Positions 46,936 through 59,693 of a DNA stretch of 64,000 bases are shown piece by piece; within the stretch, counting starts at the first letter, position 1, and the number at the start of each line of letters is the position of its first letter. The notes beneath the pieces were generated by a model, which worked only from the letters and a program-made list of their open reading frames with translations, had not been told where the DNA came from and ran no database searches. The position numbers and the translations under genes were made by a program. Origin of the DNA: Marchantia polymorpha subsp. ruderalis. Its lineage: Eukaryota; Streptophyta; Marchantiopsida; Marchantiales; Marchantiaceae. The DNA is taken from the NCBI GenBank assembly GCA_037833965.1, contig AP031351.1:16256501-16320500 (forward strand), read 5' to 3'.

Positions 46936-47390
46936 GCGACGCCAACCGACTCTGAGTGCTGAACTGACTCGACCCGTACGGACCGGACCAGACCCGACCT
47001 CTCCTTACGGATGCTCCTTCCCGGAGCCCCACATTCCCTATCTCCTCATGTCTTTTCTCGCTGAGGAGTGGTGTGTTGTATTCTCGGAGCCAAGAATATG
47101 TGGGCTTTCAAACCTTGACAAATTTGATGCCTTCTGCAAGTTTTGCAATGTGGAGGTGCTATGGACCCGAGCGTGGGGCGGAGTCGACAGAGGGCCTGCC
47201 CTGCTTTTCCCACTCCGCCCGCCACGTCCCGGTTGGCCCGCGCACGGCCGTCGCTGCATTTGGGTTGCCCTCTTGCTGCTCTCATTTGAGTTGCTCCCTT
47301 GGGGTGGCGTGTATTGTTTCTCACCCTCTCCGCGCGTTTGTTCCCTTTGCGCATGAAAATTGAATCTCCTGCAGCGTCTTGCAATTTTCA
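46936..47390. other. Second GC-rich island in AT-rich DNA, origin unknown
   Basis: About 450 bases of GC-rich sequence with sharp edges begin near GCGACGCCAACCGACTCTG and end near CTCCTGCAGCGTCTTGC. Frames of about 100 codons are open on both strands, as expected of GC-rich DNA, and none shows a domain. It could be an LTR, a promoter-type CpG island carried by a transposon, or organelle DNA. Confidence 0.4.
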
Positions 47391-50300
47391 CCAAGATGTT
47401 TTTTCAATTTAATGACGTTCTTCCAATAATTTGTACTTGTGTAATGAAAGGTTTATGCAAGGTTGCATAAGTCTTTTTGTTGCAAAAAGAACATCTGATT
47501 TATTATCACGATAATCCACTTTTAAAGAGTATTATGATTTATTTCTAGTTAACTTTCTTGATAATTATTTGCCCTTGTAATATCACATGTACATAACACT
47601 ATTTTAAGATTGCCAAGATGTATGGCTATAGTGTTCTCTTTTGAAGTCTTTGTTTGAGTAGTTTATATTGCTTATCATATCTTTATATATTGTTTATCAT
47701 TTCACTCTCTAATCTTTTTGCTAACTAAATTTTTCCAATTTTTTCAATATTTCACTTGTTTCAAGGAGTTTTTTACTTTTCTTTGTAGACAAAATTTAAT
47801 CTAATTCCAAAGTATTTTTTAACTAATCTCAACCACTACAAAAATAAATTATCACATCCAAATTTACTTTTTTTTTTAATAATTCAGGTTAAATTCAATA
47901 TAGAATTACATATAATCATTTCTTAATTTACATCTCAACTTCAACTCCTTGAATAACCAAGTCGCTCTCTAAACTAATCAAGTTGTCCCAAAACTTAAAA
48001 CCCACACGTAACTCACGTTGTAAGTTTGCTTTGGGTTAAGATGGCTGTGTTAAATACCTTGTGACGCTTCTCCAACGACCAAAAACGTCATTTCAAAGAT
48101 AAATTTCACTGTCAACTTAAAACTAAAATCAATATTGTTGTATGTGATCAATTTAATTCTATCCTATTTGCATCTCCAAACTGCTTTCTAAAACAATACT
48201 TTGAATTTTGGCCCCTTCTTTGTCAAAAAATTCGTTTTTATAAACTCATTTCCTCATCATTTCTCTCGATCATTTGTATTTGATTTTTTATCCACTAACA
48301 CGTTCGATTTTACCTAACCATGCATTGTTCGTTGTCTAATCATCTCATTGCAATCTTAACAACTTATATTTGTAGAAGTACTCACCTCATGCTTCTGTCA
48401 TTTCAACGTTTTTAACGTCCAACTCAACGTTTTTTTGCCACTTTATGCTTCTCATCACCTCATCATAGTTTTGCCACCTCATTCTTGTGAAAGTCACCAT
48501 CTCATGGTGTTTTTTTTCTGCCATCTCACCGTTATCTTGCCAACTCATGCTTTTGTCAACTCATCCCTATTTTTCCATCTTATGTGTTCATAATCTCACT
48601 GTTGTCTAATCATCTCATTGCTATATTATCACATTATTGTTGTATACTCTTCTTCATAAAAAAAATTCTTATTATTAAAACCATTTTTGAGATTATTTTT
48701 CCTATTAGTTTAAGTACTTAAGAGCAACCATATTCCACTAGTATGAACTTCTTTGATAGATTTAATTTTGACAGCATCAAACATATTTATATAAGCAATA
48801 CTTTAACATCTTCATTCAATTTTTTTTTCTCTTGTTACATTTTTTAGGTTAGTAGCCGTGTTGCCACGCAAAAAAAAATTGCAAAATTTAATTAGATCAA
48901 TTGCAAATAATGCATCAATGTAAACATCGTCAAAATTTTAATCTTCGCAAAAAATTTGAAAATCTTGCCTATTAACATTTTGATTAAAGCATTGCAACCA
49001 AGAAATTTGAGTTTTTTTTATCTAATTGAATATTTATTTGTTTATCAAACATTTTTTTAAAAGATTCAAACGCACATGATTTCATCACCATGATTAAAAA
49101 ATTACACCTTGTTTTTTCAATCACTCTGAATTTTTTTATTAACTCTACAAATTTTGTAATCAAAGTGCAATAAGTATATATTTTGATTGTGATGCGTCTC
49201 AATAATTTCAAGTTGGATAATGTGAAGAACCATTTTTGTGTGAGAGATTTAATTCGTAACAAAGAGGAAATGACAATATTTATTCTCACAATTCTAAACG
49301 ACTGAGATTTTCTTGAATATAAATTCAATTTGCTTCTTCTGATACTTTTGCATCTGATACTTTGGATACGTTTACAAGCTCAAGCCATCAAATCTCTGCC
49401 ATCCGATCTGTATAACTTCTCATCAAATTATTTATTGTTTATAATTTGAACTCTTTTTGAGTCTAATTAAACAAAAAATTTACTGAAAAAAAAATTTCTT
49501 ATTTTTTTAACAAGTTTTTATACCTTTACTAGAGCAAAAAGTCATCATGTATTTGACTATGTCATGACAGCCATCTTGTTTTATCATATCCAATATGTAA
49601 TTTTTTATTTAATATGTGCAAATTAATCTTCTTTTTTATGCTAATAACTAGTGAAAAGATGCGTTAAAAAAACTTAAATAAGAAATCTATATATTCCATC
49701 AGTTGTTGATTTAGAAAAAAATGTACCCCACTCCTTCAAGCATGACTTGATTTGATTGGTCAAAATTGGGATTAATATTCAAGTTTTGAATTGATCATCT
49801 GCAACAAAGATTTAGAAACTACATTATGTCCATATTGAAAACTTGCAAAAGCACGACTAGCCCAAGATAATCCTTAAAGTTGTTGAGAACTGGCTTCTCA
49901 ATAGCTTTTTTCTTTCTTGCTTCAGTCAATTTCTCACAAACCTGTGTTAAAACCAAATGTTTATATATATATATTAATACCTTTTGGACAGTCATCAAAA
50001 GAATCACATGCATATGCACAGCCGACACCAGATATACATGATTTATATCTTCAAAGTACTTCTACGAAAACACCTTAGACTTTTTTGAAAATTACTAAAA
50101 ATATCAATAAGAGCTTTTGTGAGCTCTATTTTATGATAACAATCTACTGAACCAAACTAACTCCGATTAAGCTAACTTGAGTTACTCAAAGACATTCTCC
50201 TAACATTATTTTCTTGTACTCAACTTGTGGTTATTCATAACCTATTTATTTACTTTGGAGAAAAATTCTAGAAAGATTAACATAGGATATTTTTTAAACA

Positions 50301-53300
50301 AGAGCTAACAAAAACTAAGCAGATTTAAAATTAAAAATTTGCTAATACTACTTTTTTTTTTCATACAAAATCTGCAGAGTAGTATGTTATTATATCACAA
50401 AAATTAAAAAGATTACTTACTCACAAAAATCACAAACTCTGAAGATGAAAGATATTTACAATGTTTCTACTTTTTCTTTCATAGATTTTGAAAATCCTCC
50501 TCATCATTGATTCAACTCTTATTGATATTTGATAATTTTTTATTTATGTGTGATCAGTTTAATGACAATGTTTGATTTGAAGTTTTAACAAAAATGAATA
50601 AAATTAATTTTTAAATTGTTAAGTTTGATATATGGTCTTTTTAAATCTACAAAATTTACATTCATGCTTTATTATTATTGCAAAAAACGTATGATTTTAA
50701 AATGATGAAAAAGATCATGAATTTTGAATATCATTAACTTGAACCATACAATTGAAATTAGATGAGCTTTTTGGCAATTCAAATTCTTCAATCATGTTCT
50801 TCATCAGCATAAATCTTAAATATATGAGCTTTACATTTTAGGGAAAAATATGTTCTTGCTTGATTATTAAAAAAATTCTCAGTTTTTGTTCTTCCATCAT
50901 CATATTTATGACAAAGAATTGAATTTGTCTCTTGCTACTTTCATGAATTATCAATCATTTTCTTCTTCCAATTTCATCTTTTTTCTTGTTTAGTAGAATC
51001 AATAAGTCCGTTAGGCAAGTGCATTTGTGATATTTGTTTCTCAATATTACTTCATCACTTTTTGTATTATGTTACTTTCATGTTATTGAAAAACTACAGT
51101 CTCATTAGATTTGTAATTTTGGTTGAGTTTGGCAAAATCTGGCAATGTGATACATCTTTCAATTTACATAACATAGAAATTGCCACAAATTTTGGCATCT
51201 TCTCGGACCATTGCATGATTTGCATATTTTTTTTGCAAATTTAGAATAGATTCTACAAATCTGTACTTCGACTTTGATTCTAATTTTTATGGTGGTGCAT
51301 AATTTTCTCTACATTAAAGGGTTTTTTTTTTAATTCAAAGACATTTGGTCCAATGTATATTGAATATTATTTGATGGTTCACTGTGGTGATTCCATAAGC
51401 ACTTGTTGAGCAATTGCAATGATTGAATTCACAATGTGTGGATTTCTTATAATCACCTTTTTTATATTTATTTTTTCAAAACTTCTCTACACATATTAAA
51501 TGTTCTTTTGTTGCATTCATATCCATGATGAATATTTGAAGATCAAAAATTTGTTCAATGTTTTTATAAATATCTCCTATATACTTTAAATCCTACAAGG
51601 TTGTCTTTTCTTTTGAAAAAAATCAAAAATGATAAATTTCTGCAAAATCCACTCTTTCAATTTATTTCATGAATTTAAAGCACCTTGTTTTGACAGAATT
51701 TTTTTTCATATAGTATATCATGTAAAATTATCATTTATAATATAAGATATTATCCACATTCTTGCAATAATATTAAAATATAAAATTAAAACAAAATTAT
51801 ATTCATCCTTCATATATAAATATGAAATTTGTATACATCCGATTGAAACAATTCTATTGTTTTTACATTTAATTTATACAAACTTTCTATTTCTAAAACC
51901 AAAATCAATTTGATATCCAACCTTGTCAAAGTTGTCTCCTATTTCGCTTTGCAATATTGATACAAATTAATTCATATTGAACTTGAATTTTAAATATTAT
52001 ATTTTTCAATCTTTATCTCTTTAGCTCTATTTTTTTTACTCTAATGCATATATATTATATTTCATGAATTATTGCTATATTGTAAATATATATATATATA
52101 TATATATATCTATCTTACACCATTGATTCTTTAATCCTTTCATCTCTAGCATGATCTTATTTGAATCTTCAATGCTTTCACTTATTTACTCTATACAAAC
52201 ATAATTATCACAACAATCCAATTTTTAGATGAAAATTTTGAATAAAAAAAAATAATTTTTTAACAATTGTATAAAATATTTATCATGATTTTTCACAATG
52301 AATCTTTTTATCACTGTTATTATTGGTATATTTTCATAATCCGTACATACGTGTTGAATGAAATTAAAACTAATAATTCAATTTATATTCCAATTCAAAT
52401 TCATCAAATATTCGATATAAGATGTAAATTATGCAATCTTATGTCTTCACATAACTAAAGGTTAGAAGAATGAAATTCAATCTTGACTTCATCTCGCATG
52501 TCATATATTCTGCATCCTAACCATCATAATTTGCATCCAACAAACCATGTTTCTTCATGAAATAAAAACGTTCATAATTGATCATTGTGCTATCAAAAAT
52601 CTATCAATTTTCTCTTTACTTTTGTCTCTACATGCAGATTAATGCAAATCCATGATGTATGTTAGATGTGATGATGAACCTGAAATCTGAAAAATAAGAT
52701 TCGTAATCATTGTTATCTTGTTTTTCCACGAAAGATAATTTACCAAAAAAAGATCAGAAAAATGTTTCATCATTAAAACACTTAAAAAAAAGTTCACTCA
52801 TATATGAAATATAAAATTCAGAAAATGAGAGCTACCAATAATATTTATACTCTTCCTTATATAAGTCTCTATTTGAAATAAATAAGATTTCAACTTTATT
52901 ATCTAATCCAGCTCTAGTAAATTGATGAAATTACAAAAACATATAACAAGCATACAAATTGTTGACTTGTTGTTTCAACTAACACATAGAGTTTTGATCT
53001 AACAAGCATATGAATTGTTGACATATTTTTATTTCTAACACATAAACTCTTTACCTATCAAGCAAAAACTGCTTACGTGACAACTATAGATACTTCATTA
53101 TATGGTTACTTTAGTTTCGTCTTGAAATTCCTATTTTAGTTCTAATTAACTTAAGATGATTACAAAAGAAATGAAATATGAGACCATTTTTAAGATGAAT
53201 AAGCAATGATAAAATACATTCTCCTATAAAAGACATTGATGAGTATTCTAATCTTGTCAATACAAAATTGGAATAAATCTTTTGCAATCAATACCGAGGC

Positions 53301-54439
53301 ATCAAATATTATTGTATCATGTAATTTGAGCCAAATAAATGGTAAAAATCATAATTATTCAATTCTTGATGCTTGTAGACAAATGATACAACAAGAAAAG
53401 AACTATTAAGTAAGAGAAAGAGAAGCTTTGCAAATAATTTTTTGACTCAAGAAGTGTCAACGCAATCTTTTATTTTCAAAATTCATTATTGCAACTAATT
53501 AGAAGGTCTTTCAATACATTTTCAACACATCTAATGTTCAAAAATATGATAGCTAGATGAAAATCATTACAAGCCGAGGTTGATCATATTTATAAAAGAT
53601 GGTTCTGGCAAGAAACATGCTAATGCAGATTTATGTTTTGAGCATCAGATGAGTAGAGATGAATAGATGAATAATACCTGTTTGACTGATGGTTTGTTAG
53701 TCATGTATACTGTGATGACACCACATTTCAATATTCATGAATTTTCAAGGAGATTTGAAAATATTTTTTAGATGAAAATCTTTTCCATTCATGCATTCAA
53801 GAGAAAAAAAAGCATTGATAAAAAAAATTTACAACAATATATGAATCTGAAAAAGATACTGTGTTATCAACTGACATTGTTATAATAGAAGTTTGGAAAG
53901 AAAAATCAATACAATTTATTAAAGTGTTCTACAAAGGTTTGATATGTGGAGCATATTTTGGAGGGATGATATTTTCTTTCAAGATTCCTAACATTGATTA
54001 TGATTTGTATAATATTTCCAAAAGTTATGTGAAATCTGAAAACGTTGTGATATGTGTTAAAATTATGATAAAAATTCTATGAAATTATAATCTTAACAAA
54101 TCAATTATAGATTTTATAGGTACTTTGCATTTTAAAAAAAAATTAAGTTCATTTTGATAACACGACAATGGATTCAAAACTCAAAATGGAAATTCATTCA
54201 AGGAAGTTGCTTAATTGAAGCTTACAATAAAATTTGATGCAAGAGGATTAAAAAAAATGTTACTCATATTTTGGCTTTTAAAAAGTAAAAGATATATAAA
54301 ATCTTCACTTATGACATCAAAGAGTTATAAATACAACACTTTGATAATGTAGTACAACACAACTTGTTGAAGATGTTTCATCAAATATGAGAATTTTTTG
54401 CTCCGAGTTTGTGATGAAATCCTGATTTGGAGATAATGT
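47391..54439. other. Long AT-rich block of decayed repeats
   Basis: Strongly AT-rich, no gene recognised. At 48320-48640 short degenerate repeats share CATCTCA/CACCTCAT and TTGCCA. A segment at about 50040-50225 resembles 55745-55870 (AGAGCTTTTGTGAGCTCT, then TTAGCT...GAGTTA), so it is probably an LTR of the same Copia-like family. Open frames at 48984-49328 (minus) and 53861-54082 (plus) look protein-like but match nothing I know. Confidence 0.4.
52085..52109. repeat. (TA)n microsatellite
   Basis: An uninterrupted AT/TA dinucleotide run. Confidence 0.95.
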
Positions 54440-55080
54440 AAATCCGTAGCTGTATGAGTGTACAAGTGGTAAATCATAGTAAAATAGTTTTAAAAATAAT
54501 TTTAGTTATGATTAAATTTAGCCATCAAGTCTATACTTGAATGCATAACTACAGTTCTTCTAGAAGTTGTGGATGAATGCCAATAATTTGTTTTTTATCA
54601 AAGTTTAGATTCTAATTAAGGACGATTTTGACTACATATTAAATCTGATTGGTTTGACTAAATATTAAAATTTTCATTGACTGAACCAAATCTAAAGTTT
54701 GACCTAGTGGCAAGTTGAGTTTGTAGAAGTTTCAACATCTCTCATGACATGTTGTCACCTTAAGTTATTAATAAAGAAGCATATTTAGGTTTAGATTAAC
54801 CAATGGCTTGTTGCCATGTGATATTCTTTAAAAAAGTTACTCAAACATATCAAAATTAAGTTTTTTTGAAAGTAAATTTGATAATAGTTTTTGTGAGTTA
54901 TCATGGTCATTTTCTATAAATTATAAATGGAGAAATAGAGAATAATCTATCAAGCAAGTTTAGGAAGATCTTTCTTCAAGATTTTGTTTCAACAATGAGA
55001 ATATTTGATTTACATAATATCCTGGAATGTCAATAAGAATTGATGTTGAGCAATGGATGTAGGGATTATGTGGAAGAATG
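54440..55080 (+). repeat. LTR-like repeat family B, copy 3 (inverted)
   Basis: Its reverse complement follows the order of copy 1 (25080-25890): AAACTTGCTTGATAGA, then a CATGGCAACAAGCCATTGG-type block, a GACAACATGTCATGAG-type block and AGTCAAACCAATCAGA. Strong C-to-T and G-to-A drift relative to copy 1 is visible. Confidence 0.6.
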
Positions 55081-55499
55081 TTTTACAAAAGAGCATGTAG
55101 ATGGAAAAGAAGTTTCTAAAAATATAATGAACTATTTAAAAATCATCTGAGATAAATTGAAGTGAAAGTCAACTAAAATATCATATACGAAAAGATTTTC
55201 TATTTTGCCACCACAAACTACAGTTCACTATATGTATCCACTCCAACACCTTTCTTGATCTTACTAAATTACACAAAACAGATCATCGATTCTCCCACCT
55301 TTCTAAAATACACATCTCTTAAAACTAACAATCATCTTTAGGATTCAAAACTGAAAGCTTGATTGCAACAGCACGTGGAACTCAACCTTGTCAGTAATGT
55401 CAATGTAGTGCTAACGATTTAGTTCCCCCACGAGGGAAAATCTCTGTGTGTTCCATAGTAATCTCACCAAATCTAGTCCAATCCAGGTAGTCCCGACCC

Positions 55500-55900
55500 A
55501 TTATATTTTACAACTCCACAACAATGCCTTCCGCCGCCGGTGAAAGAATAAACAGCTGAACATCTTGGTAAAGCTTCTTGTTACATTCCGAAAATGTAAC
55601 AAATACCTCCATGCTTTGATACCAATTGTCACAAGAATAGTTGAAATGCACTAACACGCACATCCAATATAAAAACTCACATGTATAGTCGACATTCTTC
55701 ATTATGGACATATATGGTTCATCACTACAAACTACATCCACGTTAACAGCTCAAGCTTTACTAAAAAAAGTTATCACGAGCTTTTGTAAGCTCTTTTCCT
55801 AATATAATTTCAGTCTAATAAACTGGGGTTAAACTATTCATAAAGATCTGAGTTAGCTTCTAACACTATCAACGGTTTGTTTTTTTTAAATTTAACAAAT
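55500..55900 (-). mobile_element. Copia-type LTR junction with primer-binding site
   Basis: On the minus strand CTTGTGACAA is followed by TTGGTATCAAAGC (plus 55613-55625), the classic plant Copia arrangement of LTR end and initiator-tRNA primer site. An ATGGAGG start and a short frame (ECNKKLYQDVQLFILSPAAE) follow to the left. The LTR side contains GAGCTTTTGTAAGCTC and extends to at least 55870. No gag or pol domain survives. Confidence 0.7.
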
Positions 55901-56343
55901 TTTTAAATGTCTTATTATTATACACATCTTTGGAATTTGAATCCTTTATGAAACAAACATTATTTTGAAAATAAAATTATATAGTGTCTAATTTCCTTAA
56001 TTTTTAAATACGTTTGATTTAAGAGTGATATATCATTGTTTTATCGACTTATCAATAAAAATTTATCTGAAATCATATAAATAAAAAAACAATAACACAA
56101 GAGCTATTTCTTTCAATTGAATATTCAAGTTTTCAAAGAAAATATTTTGTATCAATTTGGTATATGTTTCTTGTCATGCTTTAACTTTTCAAAATGTGTT
56201 ATAATCCTTCAATCCTGCTGTTTTTCACATTAAATTATAATATTGATGGCTCTACTTTGCTACTTTTTTTTAAAACAGGTCAAAAACTTCAGTACACAAC
56301 GTCATACATGTTTACATTTTGTCATTTTTTGAAACTTTTGAGG
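55901..56343. other. AT-rich spacer, nothing recognised
   Basis: Short random frames only, between the Copia LTR and the rRNA fragment. Confidence 0.4.
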
Positions 56344-56450
56344 GTGTAGTGGGGAATCTGGGACAATGGGCGAAAGCCCAATCTAGCAATATGGGCTGAG
56401 TCAATAATGCACTTCAGCTTGTAAAGCTCTTTCATTGAGTTGATCATTTT
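56344..56450 (+). pseudogene. Fragment of mitochondrial small-subunit (18S) rRNA gene in the nucleus
   Basis: GTGGGGAATCTGGGACAATG, GGGCGAAAGCCCAATCTAGC, AATAT, then CAGCTTGTAAAGCTCTTTC reproduce the conserved 16S-type segment around E. coli position 350-430. The wording (AATCTTGGACAATGGGCGAAAG) is that of plant mitochondrial and alpha-proteobacterial rRNA. The plastid 16S form reads AATTTTCCGCAATGGGCGA and fits less well. Similarity fades after TCATTGAGTTGATCAT. Only about 107 bases are present and several positions are changed (C to T in particular), so it is a non-functional nuclear copy of organelle DNA. Confidence 0.75.
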
Positions 56451-57161
56451 CATTTCCCATTTTCCGTTGATCAAGTCTAAGTTGCATATTTTAGACAACC
56501 TCAACATTTACTCTTCGTATTGAACTCTTATGAAAGTTGGCACCTAAAGCCTCAAAAAAGACTCAGGTATTCTTCAAAAAGATCGAAAAATGTATTGGAT
56601 ATTCATGATATATCCCCTTCAAAAAAATAGCTTTATAACTACATTTCGGCCTCTTAGTCTTGGTTGCCCAATAACTTAGACCTTTGTTAGATGAGACGAC
56701 CCCTTTGGGCTATGAATACTTTGCCGATAGATCTTAGAAAGTAAGCAAGTTTCTGCTATCTTGATTATCTTTGAAATTTTATTCAGGCTTCCTTCTCCAA
56801 CTGACTTCAAATCTTTGCCAGAGCATCTTATCCTATTTCTCGCATTATGATTGAAAAGAGTACGGTTTATCTCATCATGATAGGCATTAGGACAAGAGAA
56901 ATATTTACATTCAATGTTTTTGCTAGTGCTAACCCTAGTTTTTTCTTTTTGCAGCTTAGGTGTTGGTGATCTTCACCAGTGAAACATGAGGATCGCTATA
57001 TTGCTCCTATCCCATCCTTGAGACACTAGGATGCGTAATGTATTCCATAACATTCATTTTACTTCATTTTTATCTGATACCATGATGACCAGTCTAGTTT
57101 ACGATATTCTAGTTGGCATGGATAACACAATTAGTATGGATAACTAAATGAATTTACGAGT

Positions 57162-57193
<32 letters not shown>

Positions 57194-59099
57194 TGTATTT
57201 CTTTCGTTCATAATCGTTCTGAAAAGACATGTTTATCATATCAGACAGTTCATAATAGGTTCATGAAATTTCCATAGTCTCAACAATTATGGTTGGGACT
57301 ATGGACTTTAGACAAGAAAAATATCTTCAGGAAGAGAAGGGCCGAGTGGTCCTCATGAATTGGTCTAATGTGAATGCCTTACCGTATGATCCTCACTTAT
57401 GTATGTTCTTACAACCAGGTAAAGAACAAGACTTAAAGATTACAGAAAGTGTATGAAACTATTACAACCCAGAAAGCCCCTATTGTTGGAACCCCCAAGA
57501 TAGTTATTTAGAGGACAATAGAGTTAAATTTGGACACACGAAGATCGCATTGGAACTCGAGGACAATGCATATCCATCCGGGGTAGAGTAGAATGCTGGC
57601 AACATCTGCATCAAGATGGATATGGCGGAGGGAGGGAGAAGGAGAGGGAGAAAGAATCGGTTCAAGGACCTACAACACAGAGTAGCAGCATCGGGTTTGA
57701 CAGCGTCAGCAGTTGAAGAGCAGAAGATATTTGAGAATTGTGAGATGGTGCCCGTTACCCGCCCTGTTCTACAGATTCCAGACATGCATGCAAAAGCGTA
57801 CGACGAAAAAATCGCACTTCCACTGGATCAGTCAGTGATTGATTGATCATTTGCAAAAGAACGACTAGGTGGCCTTTAGCGGCGGGCATGTGGGATGTGC
57901 GCGCAAAACGATAAATCGTCTGACACAGGTTCACGAGCTACGAGTCCGCGTCAGCAGTAGCTCAGACACACGAGGGCATGGCACCACCGTTCGTTATCTG
58001 TCCGTGCCTCGCTCACTTCTAGCAGCCGTAGAGTAGCGGAGCAGCAGGAGGGCTCGCAGACCCTCCTGCTGGATGTTGGCCATGAACAAATCGTCGACAA
58101 CATTCACTGGCGATCAATCATGAAAGGAGGTGATGAAGTCTGAAGCATGCAAGGCCGTCCACGCTGATAATTGGGCTATCACTTCGGATAATTCCATTGG
58201 ATGGCCAAGCACATTAACAACTGGGCGGCAACTGAGAGTGTCAGAGTGAACGCTTTGCGCCGAATAATGGACATCATATAAACTTCATGGAGGTCGAGAC
58301 TGGGTACTGTACCAAAGTGAGCACACACCGAAGGGGTAGAAATTCTTCGCTACGCTAAACTAGACTAAAGCTAAGTGCCTGCTTAAAAAAATTGGATCCG
58401 TGCTACAAAAAATTGCCTCGTTCGTAGAATGAAACTGCATACGCTTGTGGAACATGCGTATGCAATTAAGGTCAGCTATCTGCTACTACTCCTCCAGTCA
58501 CAGCGTGGAGTGCCAGGTCTAATCCTGTTCTTCCTGATCTCCTGTTCTTCCTCCGTCACTCATGGAGTGAGTTGGAGTATATTCTGCCCGTTTCTTACAG
58601 CAGGCAGCATTGGTCCACGGGCTCCTGGCCCCGCCTCCTCCTCCTCGCCCACCTGCGGTCAGTATCTGTACAATTTGGCCACATTCAAATCGCCGGGCAT
58701 CTCTTTTTCGCAAAGACGATTTCTCGAGTTGGGCAGAAGAGCGAGGGGAATCTTTGCCTGTCTCTGCGGAGGAGAGCAAAGCACCACTGTAGCGTTGCAG
58801 TCAGAGCGCAGAGAGACAGAGATGAGGGGAGACGAGGCCGGATGAGATAAGATGAGATTCGATGCGATGCGATGCGGTGGGATGGGATGGATCACGGATG
58901 AGAGATGTGATGACAGGAGGCGAAATGAACTCTCCAGATCTATCGATCGAGAAGATGAAGGTCGGAGGAGGTCAGCAGCTGCAGAAAGAAGGGCAGATCG
59001 AGGATCCCGCGCGTGGGTAACATCATTCTACTCCTACAGGTTTACCTGTCCTTCACTTTCTGAGACTTTCCAGGAGCCATCTCATCGTACTAACTACAC
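56451..59099. other. Spacer, no gene recognised
   Basis: It includes a (TA)n run and a 76-codon ATG-started frame (57616-57846, MDMAEGGRRRGRKNRFKDL) with no family and no splice partner. A perfect 11-bp stem-loop (CAGCAGGAGGG, loop, CCCTCCTGCTG) lies at 58042-58071. A GATGC/GATGG-rich low-complexity patch lies at about 58845-58890. The base composition becomes balanced after about 57.5 kb, like the P450 gene side. Confidence 0.35.
57162..57189. repeat. (TA)n microsatellite
   Basis: An uninterrupted AT/TA dinucleotide run. Confidence 0.95.
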
Positions 59100-59572
59100 A
59101 CTAACTCACTCACTCCCGCCCTCCCTAGATCCCTCCCTCACATGCATACAAACGCACGCAACCTCTCTCTCTCTCTGTGGTAGTTTTACATCTTCCAATA
59201 AGTAGTACTACCCCCACCAACTACCAGCTATAAAGGTTTGAGGTTCTGTTTAATAGTGTTACAATCCCGGAGTGGCCAGTGATCTAACAGGAGGCTTTTC
59301 TCTCTCGTTCTCTCTCCCTCTCTGTGGCCACCGTTGTGTTGTTGTAGTACCCGTGGAAACTTTCGGTGGGTGATGTCAGACTAAACTTTCTCTCAGAAAA
59401 CTCTGACAGATGGCAGGTCGATAGTAACTAATCTCTCGCCTAGATCTCTCCGTCCCTGGAAATCTATCTAATCACTGCAGTGCTCTCTCTCTCTCTCTCT
59501 CTCTCGCTCTCGCTCGTTGGTTCGTTCGTTCGTGTGTGATCGGTCATTCGGTGTCCATGGGGCGTCATCAGG
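59100..59572 (+). promoter_or_regulatory. Promoter-like CT-rich block with possible first exon
   Basis: A TATA-like CTATAAAG (59228-59235) is followed by long CT-rich sequence with a (CT)n run (59483-59504). Then ATGGGGCGTCATCAG (59557-59571) abuts a GTAATT donor. This matches the look of the 4.2-4.6 kb promoter region. No acceptor or second exon is recognised. To the right lies only the P450 on the opposite strand, so the transcript would be antisense, non-coding, or would splice beyond the window. Confidence 0.3.
59483..59504. repeat. (CT)n microsatellite
   Basis: An uninterrupted CT dinucleotide run in the CT-rich block. Confidence 0.9.
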
Positions 59573-59693
59573 TAATTTGTCTGTTCTTGGCTACGCGGAT
59601 GGCATGAAAGCCCATTGCGTTCTCCCCATTTGCTTAAGGATCTGAGATACGAAATATTACAATATCAGGGTGGTCACGCGTCGCCGGCTCGGC

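Noticed and set aside
47038-47394. Open frames of about 100 codons on both strands in the GC-rich island
   Set aside because: GC-rich sequence has few stops. No domain, start context or splice partner is visible.
57616-57846. 76-codon ATG-started frame with a basic N-terminus
   Set aside because: It could be a small protein, but there is no family, no promoter signal, and an opposing 93-codon frame on the minus strand. Evidence is too weak for a gene call.
58429-59205. Overlapping frames near 58.4-59.2 kb rich in Arg, Ser and Pro
   Set aside because: Frames are open on both strands in low-complexity GATG- and CT-rich DNA with no recognisable domain.
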